NCBI GenBank assembly: GCA_036186865.1
Contig: AP025054.1
Coordinates: 17,457,455 to 17,521,454 of the forward strand
Reading direction: 5' to 3'
Source: Eustoma russellianum
Lineage: Eukaryota; Streptophyta; Magnoliopsida; Gentianales; Gentianaceae
DNA length: 64,000 bases
The translations under genes were made by a program, and so were the position numbers. The notes under the pieces were generated by a model. The model was not told the origin of the DNA. It made no database searches and saw only the letters and a list, made by a program, of their open reading frames with translations. Of this stretch, positions 21,364-33,533 are shown piece by piece. Positions within the stretch are counted from its first letter, which is position 1, and every line of letters begins with the position of its first letter.

Positions 21364-23410
21364 ACTCATAGAGCACAAACTTGGCCTTGAATGCGGTCTT
21401 CCGTTCGTCCCCCTCCTTAATCCTTACTTGGAAGTATCCTTGCCTAAAGTCTATCTTGGTGAAGTATGTAGATCCGTACAGCATATCCAACATATCGTCC
21501 AACCTAGGTAAAGGATACCTATACTTCATGGTTATCTTGTTTATGACACGGCAATCAGTACACATTTCCAAATACCATATTTCTTGGGGACTAAGATTAC
21601 TTGGACGAAGATGGGCTCAAACTTTCTCTCACTTGTCCACTAGCCAAGAGTTCTTCAACTTGTCTTTATATCTCCTTAGTTTCTCTGGGTTGGCTTTATG
21701 GGCTGGCCTATTGGGAAGGACAGCTCTTGGGACAAAGTCAATTTGGTGTTATATTCATCCTAAGGTTGGTAATCCTCAAGGTGTGTCAGTGGAAAATAGA
21801 ACGCCATACTCTTGAATCAGGGAAGCTACCGAGGTAGGTAAGGTGGATGGTAACTCTTCAGCAGAGATGAGGCATTCCTTATTGACCAGAATTAGGACAG
21901 TTTGGTGGTTATAAAGGGCATGAGTCACCTCTCGTTGTTTTGCAAAGTATCCACAAGTTTTCTTAGCTTCATTTATATTTAGGGGCACTACCTCTTTCCC
22001 TTTACTCTCTTGCTTTTTGGCCTTACTTTTCATACATTCCACAAACTTCTTTTCAGCTTCTCTCTCTTCAGGATCGGTCCTAGACTTAGACATACGTTTC
22101 TGATCCTCATGAACTTTGTGAGGTGGGTGTGCATGCAACTTGTACAGTTTACAATTCAATTTGAAAGAGTACTTATTCAAATAACCATCATACGTCACAT
22201 GTCTGTCAAATTTCTATGGTCTACTAAGTAAAATATGACTAGCATGCATTGGTGCAACATCACAGAGAATATCATCTTTATAACTGTCAATGTTCAAAAA
22301 AATTAGAACTTGTTTACTAACACTAACTTCACCACAATCATTTAATCATGCAAGTTTGTAGGGGTGAGGGTGATTAGTCATAGGCAAGTTCAATTTTCTA
22401 ACCAAGTCAATACTAGCATATTCGCACAAAAACCAGAATCAACGATCATAGTGCACACTTTACCATTCACCATGCAATGAATATGAAAAATGTTTTCTCT
22501 ATGTTGTTCATGTTCGTCTATTTTCTGGTATGCATTCAAATCTCGTCTAACAACAAGGAATTTTCTAGCATCAAAGTCATCTTGTTCTCCTAAGTTTTCT
22601 TCAGTTTCATGCTCATTATCATTCTCAGATTCAGTGTCATATTCAGATTCAGTCACATATTTATTAGTTTCTTCAATTAGCATGACTCTTTTAGCATTAG
22701 AACAATCTGTTCCCATGTGACCACGACCTTGACACTTAAAGCATTTAACGTCTCAAAAGCCACTAGAGGGTTTAGAAGAACTCCATGTAGAGGCGTTTTA
22801 TTTGCCTCTTTCATCCAGCTTTTGCATGCTTTTCATGAGTGGATCCTGTCTTTGTGACCCATATTGCTCACGACTTTGGCTGCCGGTAGGCCTTGAGTTT
22901 CTAACACCTGTAGTCCTGCTTTGAAACCTAGAAGAAGAAGATTGGTTAGTACGAAATCTTGAATTGAAATTGGAAGAACCACGTACCTTAAGTTGCTGTT
23001 CAATCTTCTTAGCGATGTGCACCATGGATGTCAAGTCTAGATTGGGTTGGAGTTCAACCCTTTGAGCAATCTCTCTATCCCATCCAAGTAAGAAACGTGC
23101 CTTTGTGGCCTTCTCAGATTCCTGCAGGTTAGACCGCTCTGACAAAATTTTTAACTCTTTAAAATATTCATCAACACTTTCGATTCCCTGTCTCAAATTA
23201 TACGATGTACTGAAAATGGAACTCTCATAATTGTTAGGGATGAATCTATGTCTCAGTTGATATTTCGTTTCTTCCCTAGTTCAGACTTGTGATTGCCTTG
23301 TCTTAGTTCTTTTTTTACAGAGACTAGTCCACCAATTTAATACATAACCTGAAAACACAATGGATACATACCTCACCTTTTGCAACTCCATATAATTTGT
23401 ACACGATAAG
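21362..23410 (-). pseudogene. E5: beta-family gag-PR-RT fragment
   Basis: Minus strand, from the left: RT fingers/palm (21571-21362: CTDCRVINKITMKYRYPLPR, TYFTKIDFRQGYFQVRIKEG), a damaged RT entry region, linker (22198-21776: MTYDGYLNKYSFKLN), protease (IVDSGFCAN near 22430), zinc knuckle CFKCQGRGHMGTDC (about 22745-22695), gag (23196-22798) and gag core to about 23405. Several stops and frameshifts. No LTR is attached on either side: the left side joins the truncated E4 LTR, and the right side joins the E6 LTR at 23405-23411. Confidence 0.88.
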
Positions 23411-23525
23411 GCCTACCCAAGCAAAGAGCAGTCCACAATTGATACTACGCCAATACAAGAGAAAAGTCCCCTAACAAGAAGCATGGCAAGGAAAACTGAT
23501 GCATGAGGTGGGTTCCTTTCTGTAT
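23411..23525 (+). repeat. E6 5' LTR, first part
   Basis: Corresponds to the start of the gamma LTR (reverse complement of 43481-43370). It encodes the LTR-embedded integrase tail SPLTRSMARK and HEVGSFLY. It ends in the TSD tgtat (23521-23525) and resumes at 26340. Confidence 0.85.
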
Positions 23526-24138
23526 TGATGCACACACATTCAGCTATTGAAAGGACCTTTCTTCACTCAATAAACCCAGCTGGAACCATGGACGAAGATG
23601 CAAAACATTCCAAGAACACCAAGCAACTCATTCGTCTGGAATTCAGCTGAGAAGGTGAATCAACTTCAGGAAATGACTTCAACTTGTTTGGACAAGCCTA
23701 AACCCTTCCAAAAAATATCCATACCAAGCTATAGAAGCAATAAAATCAAGTTATGATTCAAAAATATGAAGGTAATCAAAGAATTCAAATGGAAAAATTG
23801 AAAACAGTTTTGTTGGAGCAAAGTTGTTGTTTTGTATTCTGAATTGTCCATCCATTACAACGATGGTTTTGCCCCTTTTATACACTAAAATAATCTTCTC
23901 AAAGAAGATACATAAGTATAAGATACAATAGGAGCAAAGAAGGAAAATTAAACTAACTAGAAACAAGGTAACTAATGATTGTATTTGAAACTTTTTCTCG
24001 GGCAGAATTGTTCCTTTTGTTTGCTAGTTGTTCTTGTGTTTGAATTTTGATTGGACCAGTTTCTCCTTTCTTTTAAATATTTTTTAGGACGTCTCTGATG
24101 TACTGGTTAAGCCCCTTGAAGCTGATTGGTTGAAAAGG

Positions 24139-25574
24139 TGATGAGGATCAAGGGTCCCATCAAGAGGCCAAGGGCCCTATGACAAGAAGGAGGGCAAGAG
24201 AACTTTGTCATCAAGTTGCCACCTTCTTGTACAAGCATGTTCAAGATGAACCTAAGATTCCTTGGGTTCATTTCATTGAACCTTCACCTTGAGCGTGCAT
24301 AAGCATGCATGTGTTCATTACTTTAGTTTTTGTCTTGTTTTCTTGTGATATTTGTTTTATGTGTTTGCTTTGTAGGTAATTTAGGTACATGGAAGATCCA
24401 AATAAAATAAAGACCCAAAAACAGCAAGATGGCCGTGTGTTGCAACATGGGAGACAAAAAGAATGTTGTCTTGAAGGGAATGTTGTCTCCACAAATACAA
24501 ATTCAAAGATGTCCAAGATGGAATCTCTTGTTCAAATTGAGATCAAAATCATCTCCAAATACAATAAGGGGGCCGACCACTTTGAAGCAAAAGGATGATG
24601 ATCAAATTGGATTTAAGTTCAAAGCTAGACTTGAATTCAAATTCAACCATGATTTGAATTCAAGTCTCAACCATTTGGAGACTTAAATTTCAAGAAGTTC
24701 TCAGCATTATCCTAGCCATCTACACGCCATGTTTGAAGAGAAAGAAGAGGATAAAACCCAATTCATATTGAATTCAAGTTCGAATTCAAATTCAAGCTCA
24801 ATTTGAATTCGAACTTCTACCATCTTTTGAATTTAAGTCCAACCATCTTATCATCATCAAAATCAGATTTTCTACACTACATTATCCATGGAACATGCCA
24901 CCTTGGAGAGATAGAATCCAATTCAAATTGAATCCAAATTTGAATTCAAATTCAAGCTCAATTTGAATTCAAACTTCAACCATCTTTTGAATTCAACTCC
25001 AGCTATGTTATCATCATCAAATTCAGATTTCAAGACCCTTATTGGACTGGTTATACACGGCTGGAACCAAAGGAAATAACATCTTGCAAGCATTTCTAGT
25101 TTTAGCTAGAATTATCTTAGTTTTTTAATTCAAGCAAATCTCAAATTTAAACATTTGTTAGTTAGCTTTATTTGAATTGTTTCTAGCCATTTCAAGGCTG
25201 AAGGGGGGGGTGATTTTAAGGCCTATAAATAGACCCCTTTGGCTGATTGTAAACTCACCTTTTGATGAATAACAATTCTTGATATTTAATTCACTTTGTG
25301 TGATCCTTTGTTTTCTTGGTTTTGCATTAAAAACCTAGGTTAAGATCCTTCAAAGTTGAGCATTTTGAAGGTGTTGCTATTGCTTAAAGGTGCCGTCCTG
25401 GAGGGCCGTATTGGTTTTCCTGATCAACGACCATCTTGAAGTGTTGGTCTTGCTCATTCTTAATCCACACGTTTTTAGTCACTAAGGAAGCAAGGGGAAG
25501 TCTTCTTCCTTGTGCCTAACCATTTGTGAAGAACGTTTGGAAGGTGGAATCATTGGATCCCACGAGTTGCATCA
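24139..25574 (+). repeat. Solo beta LTR in E7
   Basis: 1436 bp, TGATGAGGATCAAGG ... GAGTTGCATCA, flanked by the perfect TSD aaagg (24134-24138 and 25575-25579), with no internal region: the product of LTR-LTR recombination. U3 has many TTTGAATTCAAA palindromes (24640-25000). TATAAATA lies at 25224-25231. The first 154 bp keep an open frame for the integrase tail (GPMTRRRARELCHQVATFL ... WVHFIEP) to TGA 24290-24292. Confidence 0.95.
25224..25231 (+). promoter_or_regulatory. TATA box of solo beta LTR
   Basis: TATAAATA in GGCCTATAAATAGACCCC, conserved in other beta LTRs (13083-13092 and 58405-58420 on minus). LTR promoter core, inferred. Confidence 0.6.
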
Positions 25575-26339
25575 AAAGGATGCTTGAGAAGTCAAGAAAC
25601 TGAAACCTGTCCAGTTTTCTGTTTTCAATTATAACATAACATTCCAGTCCGAATTAGATCTTGAACTTCAAATAAACATTGTTGATTCTTTTTTGTAGAT
25701 GTGTTAAGACACAAAAATGATGTCGTTTGGAGCTGGGATGAGTGAGTTATGCCCTTTTGAACTTGACCTATTGAGAGATGACTACACTGAAGCTGCTGAC
25801 TCAGCAGCCTGCTTGATTGCAACGATCTTGAAGCTTGATACAAGCCTTTTTTGGGAACGTTCTGGGCATCAACATTGTAGCTTATCCTCTTATCTTCCAC
25901 CTCCAACTGGAATCATGTCAATTGAACTTGTGGTTGATGAGTTATGGCTTAAATTCTAAGAGGGTATTAACACGCCTACTTACCTTTTCAATTTAGCTTT
26001 GTGTTTGAACGTTTGTGCATGTCTCCTTGACCTGAAATATGTTCAAACACATTGAAACAACACATACACTATATACAACATGTCTAACGGTGTGTTAGGC
26101 TATAAGTGGCATATACTTGCAGGTATGAATAGTGAAATGACCCTCAAACGTTCATACAAGTTCTGGCATCCTAAAGAACTAACAAAACATGGTGACGTGT
26201 TTGATGCCTCATGGGAGTGCATCATTCCCTCCCCCTTCGAAATGTTTCGTCTTCAAATCTTAAACATGCGTAAGGGTTAGGTTATAGGGATATACACAAT
26301 TGACGACCTCATAATGCACTCCCATGAGGCATCATGTAT

Positions 26340-27667
26340 AAACATGCGGAGGATAATCCAAGTGAAGAAAACATCCATTGGGTCCATTTAGTGAAAGAAT
26401 TGATGTATCTCATGTACAAATTTTATAATATATTAGTAGACTTAAGAGTGATGTTTACATTTCCTTTAAGTTAGCTTTCTTTTCTTAATGAAGTGTTGTA
26501 ACATAATCTAGATATGTCCTAGTATGTTGTATATGTTGTTTTGTATGTGTTTGAACTGTTTTTAGGTCAAGGAAGATTGATTTAAGACAAGGAAACGTCC
26601 AATCATGAAGCTGAATCAAGATTGTCAAGTTGGTAGCTTGACACAATAATGATATTTCAGCAATATCTCCTCAAACCCAACTTTGATTGACCTGATTCAG
26701 ATTGGAACTTCACCGTAAGTGATCAAATTACAACTTTGATGCCCAGCACATATTTGGAAAATGACTTTATGAGGTTCAAATATTGTAAGAAAGATGAAGC
26801 TGTTGAGTAGCTGCCTGTTTGAAGGACCACCTAGAAGCAGCTGGAATTCAACACGTCATATCTCCTTACTCCCAACTCCAAATCAAATGATTCAAAAGCC
26901 AAAATTGAAGTTTTCTTATAATTTTCTACAATACTGATGGAGATCAGATTGGAAAAATATATTTGCATGGAACCCAAATGACGTAGAACAATTTGACATG
27001 TTTTGAAGACACACAACTTAACCCACTTGCAAAATCAGCCTCGAATCTCAACCAATCAAGGAGAGAACGCCAAGCTGCTTACAAGGAGCATAAAAAGGAA
27101 TAATATGGGAGATTTATAGGTGGTCCAATGAGGATAAAAGATTCAAAACAATTTGCAAAAAGGCTTACAACTTGGATGGACATTTCTACCAGTAAACTGA
27201 ATTTCTTTCCTTTACTTGTAACTTTGTTCAAACTTCATTTTCAGCCTTTGATTTTATTGGCTATTAGTTAGGCTCATATATGATTGTTTATCTTAGATTT
27301 AGCCTATAAATAGCCTAGCTCCCTTTGTAAAATAGCATCCAGTTCTGAGATTTAATCACATTCAGCCGAGAGCTACTTTTTCAAGACTTGTCTTGCTTTG
27401 CTTTGAATCAAGCTTTTACTCCATTCAAGAATTGAACAATCTTGATTTCATTCTTCATATACTTGGGAGAGATATCATTTAGGAGGGTTAAAATCTTGCC
27501 TAAATGAGTTGAAATCACTTGTAGAAGTGTGTTCATATGCTCGGTTGAATGCAAATTGGTTGGATGAGAGGCTTGGTGGACTTGGATCTGTTTTTCTTCA
27601 ACCTCCATTGTTATAGGCTGTCGTTGGAGTTAAAGGAAGGTCCTCCTTTGTGTGCAAACATGCATCA
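26340..27667 (+). repeat. E6 5' LTR, second part
   Basis: Continues the integrase-tail frame (KHAEDNPSEENIHWVH) after the E7 insertion and ends AACATGCATCA at 27667, before the PBS. TATAAATA lies at 27304-27311. Homologous to the gamma LTRs of E9 (for example the TAGTACATTGCATATG region). Confidence 0.88.
27304..27311 (+). promoter_or_regulatory. TATA box of E6 5' LTR
   Basis: TATAAATA in GCCTATAAATAGCC, about 360 bp before the LTR end. Likely start signal of the element transcript. Confidence 0.6.
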
Positions 27668-27669
27668 AG

Positions 27670-27681
27670 TGGTATCAGAGC
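27670..27681 (+). other. E6 primer-binding site (tRNA-iMet)
   Basis: TGGTATCAGAGC, 2 bp after the LTR end; perfect match. Confidence 0.93.
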
Positions 27682-28945
27682 GAAGGTTACACTTTAACTC
27701 ACATATCTTTAAATTTTGTCTGCTTTTTGTTTGAACTTCTTGTTGCTGATCATAGTGTCATTCAATATACCCTTAAGGAGATTGAATATCATTGTTGTAT
27801 CTTATATTCAGTTGTCTTATTCTCTATGTCAAAAAAACGAAAAAAGTTTGTATCTTGACGTAGAAGCCGAGGGTGAGCACTTGTTCATTCTTTGTTCCAT
27901 TTGTGTCTTGACATAGAAGTGTGTTGTCTTGTTTCTCATTTGTGTCACTCAAAAACAAAAATTTGTTTTCTTGATTCCAGCGTTACATCATACAACTTGT
28001 GCAAGCTGAACTCATTTGGCATAAGTTGAAGAAAAGAAAGATAAATTCGGGCTGGTTTTATTGGATTTCAAATCTATTATATGTTCACACTTTCTTGGAC
28101 TTAGGATCCTTGATTAGTCGTTTTCAGCCACTCTAATATTCAGTCCAAAAATAAGAAAGCTACCAAAGTCTTTATTATCATCTTGTTGTAATCGGAGCTC
28201 TTAGCTTGCATTAAGACTTTGTGTATACTTGATTGTTTGTAATTGTGAATTTACATTGGATATTGAGTGTTCAAGGCTGCCTGACCATCTTCTTCCAAAA
28301 GGAGGCTAGGTTTTGTTCACTTTGAGCCAAGAACCGAGAGTTACAAACAAAACAAGGCCAAACAAAAACATCCTATCTATGCATTGGCCTAACTGAAAGC
28401 TATACCAAGTTTTACCAAGAAGTCAAAACAAAAGAAAAATCATTCCTTCCTAAATCAGTTCCAAAATGGAAGGTTAGCAAAATTATCATAAAAAAGGGTC
28501 ATTACACCTCACGGATATATTTGCTCCAAGAAGAACCAAAAACATACTTTGAACACTTGGTTACATCTATCTTCACTTATTACATTCATTTGAGTTGCAT
28601 AAAGGTTTAAAGCAAGTTGAGGATTGCCTAAAACAACCCTTAGTTTCTTGACTCAGCCTATAACATACTTTTTGGTTTCTAAGTTTTTTTTGAACCCTAG
28701 ATAGTCCAAGATAGTATCAAATCACTGCATCTTAAGTGGAGATCGTGTGGGAGCTATTTGAAGGACTTGAGGAGTATTTGGATTATATTATCCCTTGATA
28801 AAGCCGAGATTCGACCAAGAGAAGCAAAACAAGGATTGAAAGAACTTATACACAAGATATAGAGAGGAAATAGTTGTTTTAAACTGACATAACAAACTCT
28901 CTTGTCTTTGAGTTCGTTTCGCTTTATTAATCATTTTCAGGAACA
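27682..28945 (+). other. E6 leader
   Basis: 1.26 kb, non-coding, homologous to the E9 leader (39467-40801 on minus). It ends with a pyrimidine-rich stretch and ATTTTCAG six bases before the gag ATG, which looks like a 3' splice site. No gene is seen. Confidence 0.65.
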
Positions 28946-31623
28946 ATGGTTGAATCACATAGAAAGGAGGAAACCCCTCCTACTACCCCTACAATGCCAT
29001 AAGGTCCTACGACTATGGAGGCATTGCACCAAATGATGTCCAGTCTGGTCCATGCGTTTGGATGCATGAAGTGTGACATTGAAGATCTTAAACATAATGT
29101 TGGCCAAAGCAAGGGAGAAACCGCCAATCAAGAAAGGAGAGGACAACCAAGCATGCACTTGAACGAAGGAACATCCAGTGGAGGTGAAACATGACAAGAG
29201 AGCCAAGGGAATCGTCCTCAAAGAGGGTGTGAACAAAATGGTGACCGTAGGAACATATCCTTTGAAGAAAGATTTGAGGATGCCCCTAAATACAATGACC
29301 ACTTTCAAGAAGAAAGGTGTCATAACCCCAGGTAAAAAAGGAATGAACCTCCTGAAGAGGAGTTTATTACAAGCAAACTGAATATACCTTTCTTTCAAGG
29401 TAAAAGTGATGTTGAAAAGTAGATCACATGTATTATTGCACTAACTATTCTGAGTTGGCCAAAGTTCGATATGCCACATTTGGGTTTGTAGATTATGACT
29501 TGAATTGATGGAAACATCTACAAAATACAAGGAGAAGAACAAGGCAACCATCTATTGTCACTTTGGAAGAACTAAAACAAGAAATGAGGAAGAGATTCAT
29601 TCCCTAATCCTATGAAAGAACTATACCAAAAACTGCAACAACTCACTCAAGGTAACAAAAGTGTTGATAATATTACAAAGAATTAGAACACTTGCTTACC
29701 AAAACCAACATAGAAGAAGCTGAAGAGGCCACAATGGCAGGATTTCTGGTGGGCCTAAACAAGGATATAGCCTACAAAGTTGGACTCACACCTTACTCAG
29801 ACTTGGCTTCTATGGTACACACAGTGGAAAAGGAAGAAAAGCAGTTGAAGCTATGTACCTTTCTCCCTTCCTTTGGGCCTAACCCTTCAAGTATTTCCAA
29901 GGTACAACCTAGAACAAGTTTTAGACCACCACAAAGTCAAGGCCGTGGATTTCAAGGGAGGAAACAACCTAGCTTTCCCAAACGTCCAACAAACAACTCT
30001 CCAAACATGGACAAAGGAAAGGTCGAGATGGAAGGTACTACCCCCAACTCTAATACTAAATTCCGTGACATACTATGTTTTAAATGCTTAGGTAAAGGTC
30101 ATTTTGCAAATCAATGTCCCAACCTTAAACGAATTATGTTTATTGAGGAGTCTAATGAGTATCATTCTGTGGAAGAGTTGGAAGAAACTGAGGAAATTTG
30201 TGATGAAGAAGAGGAAGTCATAGACGAAACAAATGGATGTGAAAACAAGGAGTTCTTGATTGTAAGACCTGTCTTAAATGTTCAAGTTATAACGGAAGAA
30301 CAATATTTACAAAGAGATAACATTTTTCACATCCATTGCATGGTTAAAGGAAAAGTTTGCACACTTACCATTGATTCTGGGTCTTGTACAAATGTAGCAA
30401 GTGTGGAAATTGTTAGGAAACTTGATTTAACTTTAGTCGATCACCAAACCCTTACAAACTTACTTCGTTAAATGATTGTGGAGAAGTTAAGGTTAATAGA
30501 CAAGTTTTGATTCCATTGTCAATTGGTGGCTATAAAGATGAAGTATTATGTGATTTAGCACCTATGCACTCAAGTCATATCCTGTTAGGTAGACCATGAC
30601 AATTTGATAACAAGGTTACATATGATGGCCACTTGAATAGATATTCCTTTAGGCATAACAACAAACTATTTAAACTGCATGCATTAACCCCACAGGAAGT
30701 GTATGAGGATCAAAAGAGAATGTCCAAGAGTAGAAATGATCCTAAGGAGAAATAATCGAATAGGATTTTTCTTAAGAACATTCGTCCAGAACCAAAAAGT
30801 AAAGAACTTGTCACTATAGGAGAAAACAAACTCAAGAAGAAAAACGCAGTCTTTACATCCCATAGTGAGGTGATACATTCAATCAACTCCAACAAAACCG
30901 TTTACGTCTTGCTGTATAAAGAAGCCTTGTTCTCTTCCAATGACTTACGAACTACTTTGCCAAGTGAAATCACCTCTTTATTGCAAGAGTTCTCTAACTT
31001 ATTCCCTGAAGAAGATCCCGTCGGGTTACCACCTTCGAGAGGCATTGAACCCAAATACACTTCATCCCTGAATCTATCTTGCCAAATAGGCCTGCCTATA
31101 GAGTCAATCCAGAAGAAACCAAGGAAATCCAGAGGCAAGTTGAGGAAAACTTAGACCAAGGAACGGTGAGAGAAAGTATGAGCCCTTGTGTTGTACCTGT
31201 GATAGTTGTCCCAAAGAAAGATTGGAACTTGGATGTGCACGGACTGTAGAGCAATCAATAAGATTACTGTGAAGTGTAGATACCCTATTCCTAGGTTGGG
31301 TGACATGTTGGATATGTTACATAGGTCTAGATAATTTACCAAAGTAGATCATAAGCAACGGTACTTCCGAGTGAGGATTAGAGAAGGAGATGAATGGAAG
31401 ACTGCCTTCAAGACTAAGTTTGGATTGTATGAGTGGTTAGTCATGCCCTTTGGTCTAACTAATGCACCGAGTACCTTTATGAGGTTGATGAATGAGATCT
31501 TGAGGAAGTTCATTGGAAAATTTGTTGTAGTGTACTTTGATGATATCCTTATCTACTCCAAAACCGTAAGTGAACAACTTATCCGTTTGAGGGTTGTATT
31601 TGAAAATTTTCAAAAGGAACAAC
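28946..31623 (+). pseudogene. E6 gag-protease-RT, broken and truncated
   Basis: Plus strand from ATG 28946; an in-frame TAA follows after 18 codons (29000-29002; Gln in E9). Gag pieces have several shifts. 29692-30471 holds the gag end (TNIEEAEEATMAGFL), zinc knuckle CFKCLGKGHFANQC (about 30077-30118) and protease TIDSGSCTNVASVEIV. 30870-31154 is the linker up to RT. 31371-31623 is the RT palm (FGLTNAPSTFMRLMNEIL, VVVYFDDILIYSK). It is cut at 31623 by the E8 LTR. Stops and frameshifts are spread throughout, so this is an old copy. Confidence 0.9.
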
Positions 31624-33036
31624 TGATGAGGATCGGGGATCCCATCAAGAGGTCACGGGTCCTATGACAAGAAGGAGGGCAAGAGAACTTGGACATCAAG
31701 TTGGAACCTTCTTGTACAAGCATGTTCAAGATGAACCTAAGGCTCATTGGGTTCATCTCATGGAGCCCACATGTTGAACGTCTTCTCCCATCCCAAAACG
31801 TGTGTTATTTTTCTTTTGAATTTTGTATTGTTTCTTGTGATACTTGTGTTATGTGTTTTCCTTGTAGGTAAGTAGGTGTACGCAAATTACAAGCCAAATG
31901 GAGATCTAAAAATAGATAAGGGCGTGTGTTTCAAAAAGGGAGACAAAAGGAATGTTATCTTGAAAGGAATGATTGTCTCCACAAAGACAAGTTCAAATGT
32001 GGTCCAAGATGGAATTCCTTTTCAAATTGAACTCAAAATCATCTCCACCCATCAACAAAGGGGCCAGCCATTTGAAGTGCAAGGATGGAGATCAAATTGA
32101 AATTAAACTTGAATTTAAATTCAACCATGATTTGAATTCAAGTTTCAACCAATTTGAGACTTAGATTTCAAGAAGTTCTCAGCCATTATCTTGAGCCATT
32201 CCACACGCCGTCTTGGAGATAAAGAGAAGGATAGATCACAATTCAAATTGAATCCAAGTTTCAATTCAAACTCAATTTTGAATTCAATCTTCAACCATTC
32301 TTTGAAGTCAATTTCAGTCACTTTATCATCATCAAATCAGATTTCGAAACAGCCTCGTTACACATCTTGAACACGACTGAAGGAGTGAACAAGATGATCA
32401 ACAACCAATTCATATTCAAACTCAATTTTGGATTCAAACTTCAACCAATCTTTGAATTCAACTCGAACCACTTTATCATTATCGAATCAGGTCTCAAACA
32501 CCTTCATGGACTCATCACACACGGCTGGATGTAAGAAGTTGGGAACCTACAATCATTTGAAAGTTTAGCTAGGATTTGTCTTAGTTTTGATTTCAAACAA
32601 ATTCTTAATTTTAAATACTTGTTAGGTAGTTTTATTTGAAATAATTTCTACCTATTCTAAGGCTGATAAGGAACGAATTTCAGCCTATAATAGGGGCCCT
32701 TGGGCGTATGGCATGTAGAACTTTAGATGAATAAAATTCTTGATATTTCCTTCACTTCTTGTGAACTTTGTTTTCTTGGTTTTGCATTAAAAACCTAAGT
32801 TAAGATCCTTCAAAATTAAGCATTTTGAAGGTGTTGCCATTGCTTAAAGGTGCCGTCCAGGAAGGCCATTGAGGTTTGTCTGACCAACGACCATCTTGAA
32901 GTGTTTTTTATTGCTCGCTTGAACCATACGTTTGTTTCACTAAGGAAGCAAGGGGAAGTCTTCTTCCTTGTGCCTAACCCTTTGTGAAGGACGTTTGGAA
33001 GGTTGAATTGTTGGAGCCCATGTCTTGCACGCATCA
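31624..33036 (+). repeat. E8 5' LTR (beta family)
   Basis: 1413 bp, TGATGAGGATCGGGGATCCC ... TTGCACGCATCA, inserted directly behind the RT frame of E6. U3 palindromes are fewer and more degenerate than in the solo LTR. The TATA region is CCTATAATAGG near 32685. The end is confirmed by the PBS. Confidence 0.93.
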
Positions 33037-33039
33037 AAT

Positions 33040-33051
33040 TGGTATCAGAGA
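33040..33051 (+). other. E8 primer-binding site, one mismatch
   Basis: TGGTATCAGAGA against the usual TGGTATCAGAGC, 3 bp after the LTR. Confidence 0.88.
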
Positions 33052-33533
33052 CCAGGTTACTCGATTCCACCGTCTTCTATCATTTTCTTTTAATTTGAGT
33101 TTATTCATTTCAAGTCCAGTCTTGAGTCCTTCTTCTACCCCATTCTTCACATCATTTGTGTCTCTCATGTATAAAAAAAGGTCCAAGATTATTTTTGAGT
33201 CTTTGCATTTTGCTGCATCTTGTTATTCATCATTCAAGTGTCATTTCTTTTCCAACTTTGGCGTCACATCTAATTTGCGTCATTCAAACTTGAAACAAGT
33301 TAGGATTTGTTGCATTTAGGTCACATTCAGCTTTCTTTTAACACTATAACCATCAGCCTATAAAGCCACCTCAGTTTTAAATCATCTTGTTGCTGCCGAA
33401 ACTTTTAGTTGGTGATGATTGTATGCATCTTGTGATTCACATTGTGATTGATTTCATGCTTTAAATCCATCTATTCATATGTGTGTTTATCTTCACAAGT
33501 CATTTTCAACTTCAACAAAACCGTAAGCCATCC
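33052..33533 (+). other. E8 leader, first part
   Basis: Non-coding; matches the reverse complement of the E4 leader from 20480 to about 20030. Interrupted by E9 at 33534. Confidence 0.8.

Larger units (their letters stand above)
23526..26334 (-). mobile_element. E7: gamma-like LTR insertion with inverted terminal hairpin
   Basis: Starts TGATGCACACAC, ends GAGGCATCA, and is flanked by the perfect TSD tgtat (23521-23525 and 26335-26339). Removing it restores an open integrase-tail frame in the E6 LTR. Most of it is a minus-oriented gamma-type LTR (compare 40816 and 34300-34500), itself split by a solo beta LTR. The last 110 bp hold a PPT-like TTCCCTCCCCC and a 23-bp terminal sequence (26312-26334) that inversely repeats 26202-26224. 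It is either an odd solo LTR or an LTR plus a short internal remnant. Confidence 0.8.
23411..31623 (+). mobile_element. E6: gamma-family element, 5' LTR through RT
   Basis: Plus strand: 5' LTR (23411-23525 and 26340-27667, split by E7), PBS (27670-27681), leader, broken gag-PR-RT ending at 31623 where E8 is inserted. The 3' half lies beyond the window. The gag start (VESHRKEETPPTTPTMP) is almost identical to that of E9, which defines the family. The first bases of the LTR (TGATGAG) merge with flanking E5 sequence (gataag). Confidence 0.9.

Noticed and set aside
25717..25959. 80-codon open frame on + in E7
   Set aside because: Reverse strand of a gamma LTR; homologous positions in E9 LTRs (34280-34350, 42970-43050) are not conserved as protein.
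26080..26280. 66-codon open frame on + near the end of E7
   Set aside because: No recognisable domain; lies within LTR-derived sequence and covers the hairpin arm and the PPT-like tract.
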